64,000 bases of DNA from Hyphomicrobiales bacterium (GCA_900472605.1 UCJD01000022.1:1-64000), one strand, 5' to 3'. Shown: positions 25,544 through 34,488, numbered from the stretch's first letter. A program made the numbers and translations. Notes: generated by a model from the letters alone, not told the origin.

Positions 25544-25954
25544 TCATGTCTTCTTCTTGGCCTTCGTCATGTTGAGCGCGATCGCCGCCCGCACGAGTGC
25601 CGTAAGAGCCGGCTCGTCGATCGTGTCTCCCTCGTGAAAGTCGATCGCACGCCGGGCGTTGCCCTCAAGACTGGCGTTGAACAGGCCGGAGGGATCGTCG
25701 AGCGATGCGCCCTTGGCGAAGGTCAGCTTCACTGCGGCCTTGTACGTTTCGCCGGTGCAGATGATACCTGAACGCTCCCACACCGGAACGCCACGCCACT
25801 TCCATGTCTCGATCACTTCCGCGTCGGCGCTTCGGATGATCCGCCGCGCGTTCGCGAGCATCGCGCCGCGCCAGTCGGTCAGCTCCGCGATCCGCTGGTC
25901 GATCAGCTGTGATGCATCTGCTTCCTCGCTCTCACCCTTCGTCTTCTCCGCCAT
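25544..25954 (-). CDS. DUF1801-domain protein
   Basis: The 136-residue protein matches the DUF1801/YdhG-like pattern: LTDWRGAMLANARRIIRSAD, then ETWKWRGVPVWERSGIICTG and YKAAVKLTFAKGASLDDPSGLF. The family is structurally iron-chaperone/YdhG-like but has no proven activity in bacteria of this type. The lysine-rich tail TKAKKK is typical. It sits 53 bases from the cupin gene and may share its transcript. Confidence 0.8.
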   Translation of the reverse strand: MAEKTKGESEEADASQLIDQRIAELTDWRGAMLANARRIIRSADAEVIETWKWRGVPVWERSGIICTGETYKAAVKLTFAKGASLDDPSGLFNASLEGNARRAIDFHEGDTIDEPALTALVRAAIALNMTKAKKKT

Positions 25955-26089
25955 TCCATCCTCCCCATCGATAAGCTCATGCGAATACTGCGCAATCTAG
26001 GAGATTCTCGGCTGAGGGAAAGAGGGTTTCCTTTGTCTCCGCATCCGTCGTCGTGCTACCAATCCCCCGGGATTTGAGGAGGCTGATTC

Positions 26090-27340
26090 ATGACGCAGGT
26101 GCCTGCCGCCAATTGGGCGGAAAGCTTTCACTATGGTTTCAAGGAGTGCCATTATCCTGCTGCCGTCGAGGAAGTTCGCGCGATCGTCGCCCGCTCGGCG
26201 GCGGTAAAGACGCTCGGTTCGCGCCACTCGTTCAACGCCATCGTCGATGGCAGCTCCGCCATGTCGCTCGAGCGCCTGCCGATCGATCCCGTCGTCGAAA
26301 GCGGAGGCCGCCAGGTCTCGGTCGCCGGCCACTGCACTTACGGCGAACTGGCGCTCTTCCTGCAGCGACACCAGCTTGCGATCCACAATCTCGCATCCCT
26401 CCCGCACATCTCGATCGCCGGCGCCATCGCGACCGCGACGCATGGCTCGGGTGACCGCAACGGCAATCTGGCGACGGCGGTCTCCGGTCTCGAATTCGTC
26501 GCCGGCGATGGCAGCCTGGTGACGGTGAAGCGTGGCGACGCCGATTTCGAAGGCATGGTCGTGCATCTGGGCGCGCTCGGCGTCGTCACCCGCGTGACGC
26601 TGGATGTCCAGCCGGAGTTCCAAGTCGCGCAGCACGTCTATGAGGGGCTGAGCTGGGATGTGCTCCTGTCCAATCTCGATGCCATCATGGCGGCGGCCTA
26701 CAGCGTCAGCGTCTTCACCCAATGGGGCGAGAAGGCAGGCGCGGTCTGGCTGAAGGAAACGGAGAAGAGCGGCAATCATCCGGATGCCCTTGATGCCGCG
26801 GTCCATGCCGATATCAAGCGCCATCCGATCATCGGCCTCGACGCCGAAAACGCCACCGAGCAGCTGGGCGCCTTCGGCCGCTGGTCGGAGCGATTGCCGC
26901 ATTTCAAGATGGGCTTTACGCCAAGCAGCGGCGCCGAGATCCAGTCCGAATATCATATTCCCCGCAAGCATGGTGCCGCCGCCGTCGAGGCGCTGCTGTC
27001 GATCCGCGCGAAATTCGCGCATCTCGTCCAATCAGGCGAGCTTCGCACCGTCGCCGCCGATCGGCTGTGGCTGAGCCCGCAGTTCGAACGCGATACGTTG
27101 TCGATCCATTTCACTTGGGTCAGGGATCAGGCGGCGGTCGATGCCGCCGCAGCCGAGATCGAGCAGGCCCTGGCGGCCTTCTCGCCCTTGCCGCACTGGG
27201 GCAAGGTCTTCACCCGCCACCATCTCGGCAAGAGCTACGCGAAGCTCCCCGACTTCGCCCGCCTGCGCGAACGCATGGACCCGGGGCGCAAGTTCTCCAA
27301 TCCGTGGCTGGAAGAGGTCGTCTTCGGCGAGAACGGCTGA
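26090..27340 (+). CDS. FAD-dependent alditol/sugar-lactone oxidase-like enzyme
   Basis: The 416-residue flavoprotein has a VAO-type FAD domain: GSRHSFNAIVD near residues 43-53, SIAGAIATATHGSG near 116, and LGALGVVTRVTLDV near 168. The C-terminus ends DPGRKFSNPWLEEV, as in alditol/xylitol oxidases and aldonolactone oxidases. His46 occupies the position that binds FAD covalently in Streptomyces AldO. The likely reaction is oxidation of a polyol to the aldose with release of H2O2. It is monocistronic. Confidence 0.85.
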   Translation: MTQVPAANWAESFHYGFKECHYPAAVEEVRAIVARSAAVKTLGSRHSFNAIVDGSSAMSLERLPIDPVVESGGRQVSVAGHCTYGELALFLQRHQLAIHNLASLPHISIAGAIATATHGSGDRNGNLATAVSGLEFVAGDGSLVTVKRGDADFEGMVVHLGALGVVTRVTLDVQPEFQVAQHVYEGLSWDVLLSNLDAIMAAAYSVSVFTQWGEKAGAVWLKETEKSGNHPDALDAAVHADIKRHPIIGLDAENATEQLGAFGRWSERLPHFKMGFTPSSGAEIQSEYHIPRKHGAAAVEALLSIRAKFAHLVQSGELRTVAADRLWLSPQFERDTLSIHFTWVRDQAAVDAAAAEIEQALAAFSPLPHWGKVFTRHHLGKSYAKLPDFARLRERMDPGRKFSNPWLEEVVFGENG

Positions 27341-27500
27341 AGCATGTCGCGCAAAAGGGTGCAGCGGTTTTGCGGCGCCGACATGCGACAACCAAGGGTG
27401 ATCGCGGCATTCCGCCGGCATTGGCGCTCGCCGCCTCGCAGGTATATGCTGTTGTGATCAGGCAGCGGCAGCGCTGCCGCGGTTGGATATGGAGTAGAAA

Positions 27501-27983
27501 TTGGCGGTCGCCTTCACCAAGGAAGAAAGCTTCGAGACGGCATCGGAAACGCTCATTCCCGATCGCCCCATCTCGCCGCATCCGAACCTCGTCACCGAGG
27601 CAGGGCTGAAGGCGTTGGAGCTAAATCTTCAGCAGGCGCGCGAGGCCTACGAGGCGACCACTGACATTGAGGATATCAACGAGCGCCGCCGCCAGGGTGC
27701 CGCGCCGTTGCGCGATGCGCGCTACTTCGCGGCCCGTCTCGGCACCGCCCAGCTCATGCCCGCTCCAACCTCCAGCGATGCCGTCGCCTTCGGTAGCCTC
27801 GTCACCTTCGGACGCGAGGACGGGCGCGTGCAGACCTATCGCATCGTCGGCGAGGACGAGGCCGATCCGAAGGCCGGATCGATCTCCTTCGTCTCGCCGG
27901 TGGCACGTGTGCTGATCGGCAAGGCCGTCGGCGACGTCGTCGATGCCGGTGGCCAGGAGCTGGAGATCATCGCGATCGCTTGA
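27501..27983 (+). CDS. Gre-family transcription factor without the canonical acidic tip
   Basis: The 160-residue protein starts at TTG 27501 after GGAG. It has the GreA/GreB layout: an N-terminal coiled-coil hairpin (about 30-80) and a C-terminal FKBP-like domain (VAFGSLVTFGREDG, SPVARVLIGKAVGDVV). In GreA the hairpin tip carries the catalytic acidic pair within a G-D-L-S-E-N-A-E-Y motif. Here the corresponding stretch reads G-A-A-P-L-R-D-A-R-Y. Cleavage stimulation is therefore doubtful, and the protein may instead be a regulator that enters the RNA polymerase secondary channel. It converges on and overlaps the RNase H gene by 17 bases. Confidence 0.8.
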   Translation: MAVAFTKEESFETASETLIPDRPISPHPNLVTEAGLKALELNLQQAREAYEATTDIEDINERRRQGAAPLRDARYFAARLGTAQLMPAPTSSDAVAFGSLVTFGREDGRVQTYRIVGEDEADPKAGSISFVSPVARVLIGKAVGDVVDAGGQELEIIAIA

Positions 27984-28503
27984 GCGGGGCTTTCATTGCG
28001 ATCGACAGGCGCCCGCTATCGGCAAGCCTGTCGGCCCGCTCGTTCCCCTCTGTGCCGGCATGGCCCTTGCACCATGCCACGGTGATCGTCGTCGATCGCG
28101 AGAGTTCCGCGTCGATCGCGCGCCACACAGCCGCATCGGCGATAACCCGGCTTCTGAGCCGGCTATTGGCGGTGATCTTCTTGAAGCCGTTGTTCCGCCA
28201 GATCGGCCGCCACTCGTTGCATCCCTTTACGGCGTGCACGGAGTCGGACCAGATCGTCACCGCCGCCTCGGCCGCATAGGCGTTGACCCACTCCGCTGCC
28301 TTCAGTACGGCGGTTGCCTCCACCGCATTGTTGGCGGTGCCGGCAGCGCCGCCGCAGCCCGATGCGATCTCGATACCGTCGCGATAGACGGCGAAGCCCC
28401 AACCGCCGTCGCCGGAGCCAGGCTCGCAGCAGCCGTCGGTAAAGATGTCGAGCATCGCGCTGTCAACGGGCGAGGTGCCAGGGTCGTCGGGAATATTGGT
28501 CAT
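27967..28503 (-). CDS. Ribonuclease HI-like protein
   Basis: The 178-residue product keeps the RNase HI acidic residues in order: D in FTDGCCEPG near 21, E in NNAVEATAV near 63, D in WSDSVHAV near 86 and D in GNERADRLADSG near 155, plus the catalytic-loop histidine in CKGHAG. It should degrade RNA in RNA-DNA hybrids. The first motif has C-C-E-P in place of the usual A-C-x-G-N-P, and there are N- and C-terminal extensions, so it is probably a divergent second RNase HI. It overlaps the Gre-like gene tail to tail by 17 bases. Confidence 0.82.
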   Translation of the reverse strand: MTNIPDDPGTSPVDSAMLDIFTDGCCEPGSGDGGWGFAVYRDGIEIASGCGGAAGTANNAVEATAVLKAAEWVNAYAAEAAVTIWSDSVHAVKGCNEWRPIWRNNGFKKITANSRLRSRVIADAAVWRAIDAELSRSTTITVAWCKGHAGTEGNERADRLADSGRLSIAMKAPLKRSR

Positions 28504-28590
28504 GTCGGCGGCGGAATGTCTGGCAAAGCGGCGGGGAAGCGCAGCCTATCCGAAACGCTCGGCCATGTCTTCCGTCCGAGGGCTCGCGGC

Positions 28591-30981
28591 CTACTTTGTC
28601 GTTGACACCACCTGCGGATAGCGCAGCACTGTCTTGTCCGCCTTCTCGTGGACCGACAGATAGCTCTCGCGCGCCGCCATCTTCACGCTCGGCTCGATAT
28701 CGGGTTTGCCGAGAAGCAGCCCCTGCATCTGTTCGCAGCCCTCGTTCGTCACGATCTGGCGCTGCAGTTCGGTCTCCACACCCTCCGTCACCACCTGAAT
28801 GCCGAGGCTGTGACCCAGCCCGATAATGGCGCGTACGATCGAGCGGGCGGCCGCGTCGTGTTCCAGGATGCCGGTAAAGCTGCGGTCGACCTTGATCTTG
28901 TCGAAGGGAAGAGCGCGAAGGTTGGAGAGTGAGGAGAAGCCGGTGCCGAAGTCGTCCATCACGATGCGAACACCGAGGCTGTGCAGCCGCATCAAGGTCG
29001 AGATCGTTGCCTTGCGGTCGCGGATGAAGGCCGCCTCGGTAATTTCCAGTTCAAGCCGCTGCGGCAGAAGCCCGGTTTCGTGCAGAATGGTGGCCACCCG
29101 GTCGTAGAGATTGGGCAGCATGAACTGCACCGGCGAGACGTTGACGGCGATCGTCAATGGCTGCGGCCAGCGCGCGGCCTCGGTGCATGCCTGGCGCAGC
29201 ACCCATTCGCCGAGCTGCACGATGGTCCCGCTCTCCTCGGCGACTTTGATGAACACGTCGGGCTCGGAGCTTCCATGGCCCGGCCTGTTCCAGCGCATCA
29301 GCGCTTCGTAACCGCTGATGCTTCCTGTGCGGCTATCGAGGATCGGCTGGTAGTTCACGTAGAGCTGGTTGCGGGTGATCGCGTGGCGAAGCTCGTTTTC
29401 GATCTCGCGCCGCGCCTTGACGGCCGCATCCATCTCCGCGTCGAAGAAGCACGCCTTGCCGCGGCCGGCATGCTTGGCGCGGTAGAGTGCTGTGTCGGCG
29501 TTGACGCAGAGAAGCTCGCCGGTATCGCCATCGGCGGGGTAGACCGCGATGCCGATGCTGACGCCGACGGCGGTCGGGTCGCGGGCGACGTCCATTTCCG
29601 CGGCGACGCCCGACAGGATCGCGTCCGCAAGGTTGCGCGCGCCATCCGGCTGCGGCTTGCCGCTCTGGATGATCGCGAACTCGTCGCCGCCAAGCCGAGC
29701 GATGGTGGCGCTATCGTCGGCCACGCGCTGCAGGATCGAGGAGACCTTGCACAGGAGACGGTCGCCCTCGGCATGACCGAACAGGTCGTTGACGGCCTTG
29801 AAGCGATCGAGATCGAGATAGAAGACTGCGACCTGCGCGCGCTTGCGCTGCGCCACCTGGATTGCTTGCCGAAGACGTGTGTCGAAAAGAGAGCGGTTCG
29901 GAAGGCCCGTCAGCACGTCATGCTGGGCCAGATGCTCGATCATCTGCTCGGCGCGCTTGCGCTCCGTCAAATCGCGCACGGCCAGTATATCGCAGCTGCG
30001 GCCGCGATAGATCATCCGCCGGGCCATCAGTTCGACCGGCAGTTCGGTTTCGCCGTGCGTGGTCAGAAGCGTCTCATGATGGACGCCCGATGCCAGCCCT
30101 CCTGGCGGCAGCAGCAGGAAATCCGGTTTCTGGCCACGCAACTCGTTGAGCTGCCATCCGGACATCTCCAGAAAACGCTCGTTGGCGTCGAGGATCGTTC
30201 CCTCGCAGAGTACCAGAAGCCCCTCCATCGTGGCGTTCGCCAGGCCCTTGAGGTCGGTCAGGTGGCTCGCCAGGAAGACCATGCCGAGAGCAGCGAGAAT
30301 GAGCGCCGTCGAGACGGCCATGACGATGGCTGCAAGCGTCTTCGGCTCGACGATCGCCGCCGTTACCTGCCGTCCCGGCTCGGGGATCAGCGTGATGTAG
30401 CTCATCGACACGAAGTGGATGATGGCGATCGCCAGCACCATCGACGTCGCCGACAGCAGCACGCGCTTGGCGCCCGACAGGGAACGGAAGATCAGGAAGG
30501 CCACACTGGCAAGTGCAGCGCCGATCACAAGCGCCGAAAGCGTTGCCGTTGCGCTGAAGCGGATATCGACCTGCCCCTCGACCGCCTGCATACCCGTGAG
30601 GTGCATGGCGGTGATGCCGAGCGCCATCAGCGCGCCGCCCTGCGCGAAGGCGAAGCGGCTGGTGCCCTCGGTGGCGACAAGCAGTGCCAGATAGGACACG
30701 CCGATGGCGATCACAACCGAGAGTGTGGTGAGCCCCAGCCCGTAGGCGATCGAATATCCGCCGTCGTAGGCGAGCATGGAGATAAAGTGCGTGGCCCAGA
30801 TGCCGACGCCGATGGCGAATGCCGAGGCCATGATCCAGCTGCGCTGCTGGGCGCGATCGCATTGCTGCGCGCGGAAGAGCAGCAGCATGGCGGTGAGGTT
30901 TCCGATGAAACAGACGACGACGGCGGCAATGATCAAGCGCCAGTCATGATTGTCACGAATACAGGCGATCACGGTAAACAT
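28591..30981 (-). CDS. MHYT-GGDEF-EAL c-di-GMP signalling protein
   Basis: From ATG 30981, which follows a strong GGAGGTGG, the protein has 796 residues. A seven-helix MHYT sensor in the membrane (H-F, M-H-x-x-G-M repeats, residues about 10-210) is followed by a PAS-like stretch. Then come a GGDEF domain with intact LGGDEF near 430 and an EAL domain with the EALMRW motif near 560, plus DDFGTGFSSL. It could make or break c-di-GMP; both active-site motifs look intact. MHYT domains are thought to sense O2, CO or NO through copper. It is transcribed away from the dipeptidase gene. Confidence 0.9.
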   Translation of the reverse strand: MFTVIACIRDNHDWRLIIAAVVVCFIGNLTAMLLLFRAQQCDRAQQRSWIMASAFAIGVGIWATHFISMLAYDGGYSIAYGLGLTTLSVVIAIGVSYLALLVATEGTSRFAFAQGGALMALGITAMHLTGMQAVEGQVDIRFSATATLSALVIGAALASVAFLIFRSLSGAKRVLLSATSMVLAIAIIHFVSMSYITLIPEPGRQVTAAIVEPKTLAAIVMAVSTALILAALGMVFLASHLTDLKGLANATMEGLLVLCEGTILDANERFLEMSGWQLNELRGQKPDFLLLPPGGLASGVHHETLLTTHGETELPVELMARRMIYRGRSCDILAVRDLTERKRAEQMIEHLAQHDVLTGLPNRSLFDTRLRQAIQVAQRKRAQVAVFYLDLDRFKAVNDLFGHAEGDRLLCKVSSILQRVADDSATIARLGGDEFAIIQSGKPQPDGARNLADAILSGVAAEMDVARDPTAVGVSIGIAVYPADGDTGELLCVNADTALYRAKHAGRGKACFFDAEMDAAVKARREIENELRHAITRNQLYVNYQPILDSRTGSISGYEALMRWNRPGHGSSEPDVFIKVAEESGTIVQLGEWVLRQACTEAARWPQPLTIAVNVSPVQFMLPNLYDRVATILHETGLLPQRLELEITEAAFIRDRKATISTLMRLHSLGVRIVMDDFGTGFSSLSNLRALPFDKIKVDRSFTGILEHDAAARSIVRAIIGLGHSLGIQVVTEGVETELQRQIVTNEGCEQMQGLLLGKPDIEPSVKMAARESYLSVHEKADKTVLRYPQVVSTTK

Positions 30982-31175
30982 CAGCCACCTCCAGCACCAA
31001 TCTCTGGAGGTTATCAAGCGTCTTCTTAAATAACTATGAATTGCAAATTGCAACTTTTCCCAGCATTCGCTGTGCGTTTTCGCCTAATCGGTCGGATGCC
31101 CGAATTTCGTTTTTCACCTCGAAAGCGCTCATGCTTTGGTCTATCGTCCGGCCAAAATTCAAGAAGGAGTCGGAA

Positions 31176-32564
31176 ATGCCTGACCTGATGCCGGTCCTCG
31201 CGCGCGCGGACCAGAATTTGCCCTCGAGCCTCGACAAGCTGTTCGAGCTGCTGCGGATCAAGTCGATCTCGACCGATCCTGCCTACAAGGACGATTGCCG
31301 CAAGGCGGCCGAGTGGCTGGTCGCCTATCTCCGCGACATCGGTTTCGACGCCTCGGTGCGCACCACGCCCGGCCATCCGATGGTGGTTGCCCATCACGAT
31401 GGCGCCACCCCCTCGGCTCCGCATGTGCTCTTTTACGGCCATTACGACGTGCAGCCGGTCGATCCGATCGCGCTCTGGGACAACGATCCCTTCGAGCCCT
31501 CCGTCCAGGAAGCGGCCGGCGGCCGCAAGATCCTGACCGGCCGCGGCACAGCGGACGACAAGGGCCAGCTGATGACCTTCGTCGAGGCCTGCCGTGCCTA
31601 TAAGGAAATCAACGGTGCGCTGCCCGTGCGCGTGACGATCCTGTTCGAGGGCGAGGAAGAATCCGGCTCACCATCGCTGAAGCCCTTCCTCGAAGCCAAT
31701 GCCGCCGAGCTGAAGGCCGACTACGCGCTGGTTTGCGATACCAGCATGTGGGACCGCGACACGCCGGCGATCGCCGCCGCCCTGCGCGGCCTCGTCGGCG
31801 AAGAGGTGGTGGTCACCGCCGCCGACCGCGATCTGCACTCCGGCCTCTTCGGCGGTGCCGCCGCCAACCCGATCCATGTCCTGACGAAGATCCTCGCCGG
31901 CCTGCACGACGACACCGGTCGCATCACGCTGGATGGTTTCTACAACGGCGTCGAGGAAACCCCTGCGAACATCAAGGCTTCCTGGGAAACGCTAGGGCTC
32001 ACCACTGAGGGCTTCCTCGGCGAGGTCGGCCTGTCGGTCCCCTCGGGCGAAAAGGGTCGCTCGGTGCTGGAACTCACCTGGGCCCGCCCGACGGCAGAGG
32101 TCAACGGCATCTGGGGCGGCTATACCGGCGAAGGCTTCAAGACCGTGATCGCCGCCAAGGCGTCGGCCAAGGTCTCTTTCCGCCTCGTCGGCCAGCAGGA
32201 TCCGGATGCCATCCGCGACAGCTTCCGCGCTTACGTGCGCTCGCAACTCCCCGCCGATTGCTCGGTCGAGTTCCATCCGCATGGCGGCTCGCCGGCCATT
32301 CACCTCTCCTATGATTCGCCTGTTCTGACCAAGGCGAAGACGGCGCTCTCCGACGAATGGCCGAAGCCAGCCGTCGTCATCGGCATGGGCGGCTCGATCC
32401 CGATCGTCGGCGATTTCCAGAAGATGCTCGGCATGGAATCGCTGCTGGTCGGCTTCGGTCTCAGCGACGACCGCATCCATTCGCCGAACGAGAAGTACGA
32501 GCTGACCTCGTATCACAAGGGCATCCGTTCCTGGATCCGCATCATGGAAGCATTGGCGGCGTAA
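31176..32564 (+). CDS. M20-family metallodipeptidase
   Basis: From ATG 31176 (AAGGAG upstream) the product has 462 residues. Metal-binding motifs are visible: LFYGHYDVQPVD near 88, GRGTADDKGQ near 121, and FEGEEESGSPS near 154, giving the His/Asp/Glu set of the di-zinc M20 clan. An H-S-G-L-F-G-G segment begins the dimerisation lid. The closest type is the broad-specificity carnosinase-like dipeptidase. It probably degrades cytoplasmic dipeptides. A terminator follows within 70 bases. Confidence 0.92.
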   Translation: MPDLMPVLARADQNLPSSLDKLFELLRIKSISTDPAYKDDCRKAAEWLVAYLRDIGFDASVRTTPGHPMVVAHHDGATPSAPHVLFYGHYDVQPVDPIALWDNDPFEPSVQEAAGGRKILTGRGTADDKGQLMTFVEACRAYKEINGALPVRVTILFEGEEESGSPSLKPFLEANAAELKADYALVCDTSMWDRDTPAIAAALRGLVGEEVVVTAADRDLHSGLFGGAAANPIHVLTKILAGLHDDTGRITLDGFYNGVEETPANIKASWETLGLTTEGFLGEVGLSVPSGEKGRSVLELTWARPTAEVNGIWGGYTGEGFKTVIAAKASAKVSFRLVGQQDPDAIRDSFRAYVRSQLPADCSVEFHPHGGSPAIHLSYDSPVLTKAKTALSDEWPKPAVVIGMGGSIPIVGDFQKMLGMESLLVGFGLSDDRIHSPNEKYELTSYHKGIRSWIRIMEALAA

Positions 32565-32627
32565 TCGGCGCCGATGAAATGAAAAAGGCGCACCGATTGT
32601 TTAAAGATCGGGGCGCCAGAGGAACAA

Positions 32628-32655
32628 AAAGGCCGGGTTGAAACCGGCCTTTCGT
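32628..32655 (+). terminator. Terminator of the dipeptidase gene
   Basis: AAAGGCCGG at 32628-32636 pairs with CCGGCCTTT at 32644-32652 around GTTGAAA, 63 bases after the stop, with a short T-rich continuation. The flanking A-run makes it possibly bidirectional. Confidence 0.75.
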
Positions 32656-32732
32656 CATTCGCTTCGCATCAGTGCCAGTACATCCGTGGTCAAGGTGAAA
32701 GCGAATATTGCAGTCAGACTGCCCGCGAAAGG

Positions 32733-32748
32733 TTAACGGAGCGTTAAC
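32733..32748 (+). promoter_or_regulatory. CtrA-type box upstream of the SH3-protein gene
   Basis: TTAA-N7-TTAAC is exact at 32733-32748 and almost palindromic. This is the consensus for the cell-cycle regulator CtrA of alphaproteobacteria. It lies about 295 bases before the next gene, which is rather far, so the target is uncertain. Confidence 0.4.
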
Positions 32749-33042
32749 GATAATCTCGCGATGGTCAGGTCAATCCCCACTGCTCGATAGTGCGGCTCGG
32801 TGATCGACGACTGCATCCGATGACCGGGATATCGGGATTGCGTCGGCGCATTTCAAGGCCTTGCCCGTCCAACCGTTCAAGCTGCGTTCATAAGCGGGTG
32901 CTATAAGTCATTGAAAGAAAAGTTGAATCACTCCCGCCAAATTTTGGCCGGGAAGCTGGTCACTGTTGTCTTGAGAAGGCGATAAGCCCGGAAGTTTTCT
33001 GAAGGGGCGGCGTTTCGGCCGCTCAATCTAGGGAGTGCAAGC

Positions 33043-33927
33043 GTGAAGACCACACTGATGAAGATCACCGCCGTCGCAGCCTTGTTGCTGGCGCCGGTGG
33101 CGGCCGAGGCCGCCGAAGGGTTCGCGACCGCCAACGTCAACATGCGTGCCGGCCCGAGCACGCAGTACCCGGCCGTAACCGTCATTCCGGCCGGCGAATC
33201 CGTCGAAATCCACGGCTGCCTTGCCGATGTGCCCTGGTGCGATGTCGAGTTCTACAACGGCCGCGGCTGGGTCGCCGGCCGCTACGTCCAGGCGCTCTAT
33301 CAGCAGCGCCGCGTCTATGTCGATCCGCAATACTATCGCCCGCTCGGCATCCCGACGGTCGTCTTCAGCGTTGGAAACTACTGGGATCGCTACTACCGTG
33401 ATCGGTCCTTCTACGGTCAGCGCGACCGCTGGCGCCGCAACCCGGTCTATGACCGCCCTGCGGCAGTGCGTCCGCCGCCCGGCCCGGAATTCGGCCGTCC
33501 GCGCCCCGGCTACGACAATGGCGGTCCTCGCCCAGGCCCGGGCCCAGGCTATGATAACAATCGCCCGCGTCCCGGCTTCGACAACGGCCAGCCGAATTTC
33601 GATCGCGGCCCCGGTCGCGGTCCGGATTATGGCCGTGGCCCCGATTCGCGCCAGGACAATGGCAACCGGCCGGGCCGCCCGCCGCAGTTTGACGATCAAT
33701 CCGTCCGTGCCGGCATGCCCGGCCAGCCAGGCCAGCCCGGTCAACCGGGCCAGCCCGGACGGCGTGGTGAGGGTGGCCAAGGTGGTCAGCCCGGACAGGC
33801 TGGCCAGCCAGGCCAACCCGGACAGCCAGGCGTTGACCGCGGCCCGGATCGCCGCCGCGACCAGGACCGCCGCCGCCCGCCGGTCTGCCAGCCAGGCGAT
33901 CCGAATTGCGGCCAAAACCAGCAATAA
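33043..33927 (+). CDS. Exported SH3-domain protein with proline/glycine-rich tail
   Basis: The 294-residue protein starts at GTG 33043 after GGGAG. Residues 1-23 form a signal peptide ending PVAAEAAEG. Residues about 26-88 are a bacterial SH3 domain (NVNMRAGPSTQYPAV, VEIHGCLADVPWCDV, GWVAGRYV). The rest is low-complexity, ending in collagen-like G-Q-P units (33721-33831) and a final cysteine pair. Bacterial SH3 domains bind peptidoglycan or peptides in the envelope, so it likely resides in the periplasm. The repeat region may vary in copy number between strains. Confidence 0.82.
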   Translation: MKTTLMKITAVAALLLAPVAAEAAEGFATANVNMRAGPSTQYPAVTVIPAGESVEIHGCLADVPWCDVEFYNGRGWVAGRYVQALYQQRRVYVDPQYYRPLGIPTVVFSVGNYWDRYYRDRSFYGQRDRWRRNPVYDRPAAVRPPPGPEFGRPRPGYDNGGPRPGPGPGYDNNRPRPGFDNGQPNFDRGPGRGPDYGRGPDSRQDNGNRPGRPPQFDDQSVRAGMPGQPGQPGQPGQPGRRGEGGQGGQPGQAGQPGQPGQPGVDRGPDRRRDQDRRRPPVCQPGDPNCGQNQQ

Positions 33928-33953
33928 TCAGCAACCAGCATTGATATCAGGGG

Positions 33954-33980
33954 AGGGCGATCGAAAGGTCGCCCTTTCTG
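33954..33980 (+). terminator. Terminator of the SH3-protein gene
   Basis: AGGGCGA at 33954-33960 pairs with TCGCCCT at 33969-33975, followed by TTCTGTTT. It lies 26 bases after the stop codon. Confidence 0.7.
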
Positions 33981-33992
33981 TTTGCCGGGAAG

Positions 33993-34028
33993 AAACGAAA
34001 AGCCCGACGCTCCTGAGAGACGCCGGGC
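33993..34028 (-). terminator. Minus-strand terminator after the small 60-residue gene
   Basis: On the minus strand GCCCGGCG pairs with CGTCGGGC with one mismatch (34002-34028) and is followed by TTTTCGTTTC. It is well placed to end transcription of the gene at 34129-34311. Confidence 0.65.
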
Positions 34029-34128
34029 CTGAATTCGATCGGCTCGTGTTGAGGGGAGACGGCCGATCTACCGCGAGGCGTGTTGCCTCGCTTGGTAAGA
34101 AATGGGCGAAAGCGGAAATGGTTCCGAG

Positions 34129-34311
34129 TCACCAGCCGGAAGCTGTATTTTTGCCCGATGCCATCAGATCGCGCATCGAGGCATAGGGGCCGTGCAGCAT
34201 CTTCAGACGGCTTTCCTCCATCTTCGACAGCCGATGACGGCGCGCGAAATCATGCACGCTCCAGATCTCTCTGGGGCTGAAATCGTCTGCTGTTGCCGAA
34301 TGAATCGTCAT
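34129..34311 (-). CDS. Small DNA/RNA-associated-looking protein of rhizobia
   Basis: The 60-residue product starts MTIHSATADDFSPREIW, followed by HDFARRHRLSKMEESRLKML and a G-P-Y-A element. This D-F-A-R-R-x-R-L-x-x-x-E pattern is one I associate with a widespread small hypothetical protein in alphaproteobacteria; its role is unknown. A longer frame to 34437 has an unconvincing N-terminus. A dedicated minus-strand terminator downstream supports a real gene. Confidence 0.65.
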   Translation of the reverse strand: MTIHSATADDFSPREIWSVHDFARRHRLSKMEESRLKMLHGPYASMRDLMASGKNTASGW

Positions 34312-34437
34312 TGTCTGCCTGCTTGGTGCGCTTGATGCGCGAATATGAGGCGCAATCGCCGCGACATATGTCAGATTTGTGACAAAGGCAACGAATGACA
34401 GCCATGCCGGAGCAAAATAGCTCGTCCGGGCACACAT

Positions 34438-34466
34438 ACAAAAAGGCCCGCGACGTGCGGGCCTTT
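34438..34466 (-). terminator. Minus-strand terminator of the GCG_CRPN-type gene
   Basis: AAAGGCCCGC at 34442-34451 pairs with GCGGGCCTTT at 34457-34466 around GACGT. On the minus strand it is followed by a T-run, 23 bases after the stop of the gene at 34489. Confidence 0.8.
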
Positions 34467-34488
34467 GGAGATATGTCGTGCTGCCGGC

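Larger units (their letters stand above)
32565..33042. other. Intergenic region with terminator and CtrA-like box
   Basis: About 480 bases between the dipeptidase and the SH3 protein. It contains the terminator at 32628 and the box at 32733, listed separately. The remainder shows no reading frame or RNA gene I can support. GGGAG at 33031-33035 is the ribosome site of the next gene. Confidence 0.5.

Noticed and set aside
28981..31029. 682-codon open frame antisense to the MHYT-GGDEF-EAL gene
   Set aside because: Shadow frame; the minus-strand gene has intact GGDEF and EAL motifs and a strong ribosome site.
33721..33831. Short tandem repeats that resemble a CRISPR array
   Set aside because: The repeats encode G-Q-P units in frame within the SH3 protein and have no unique spacers.
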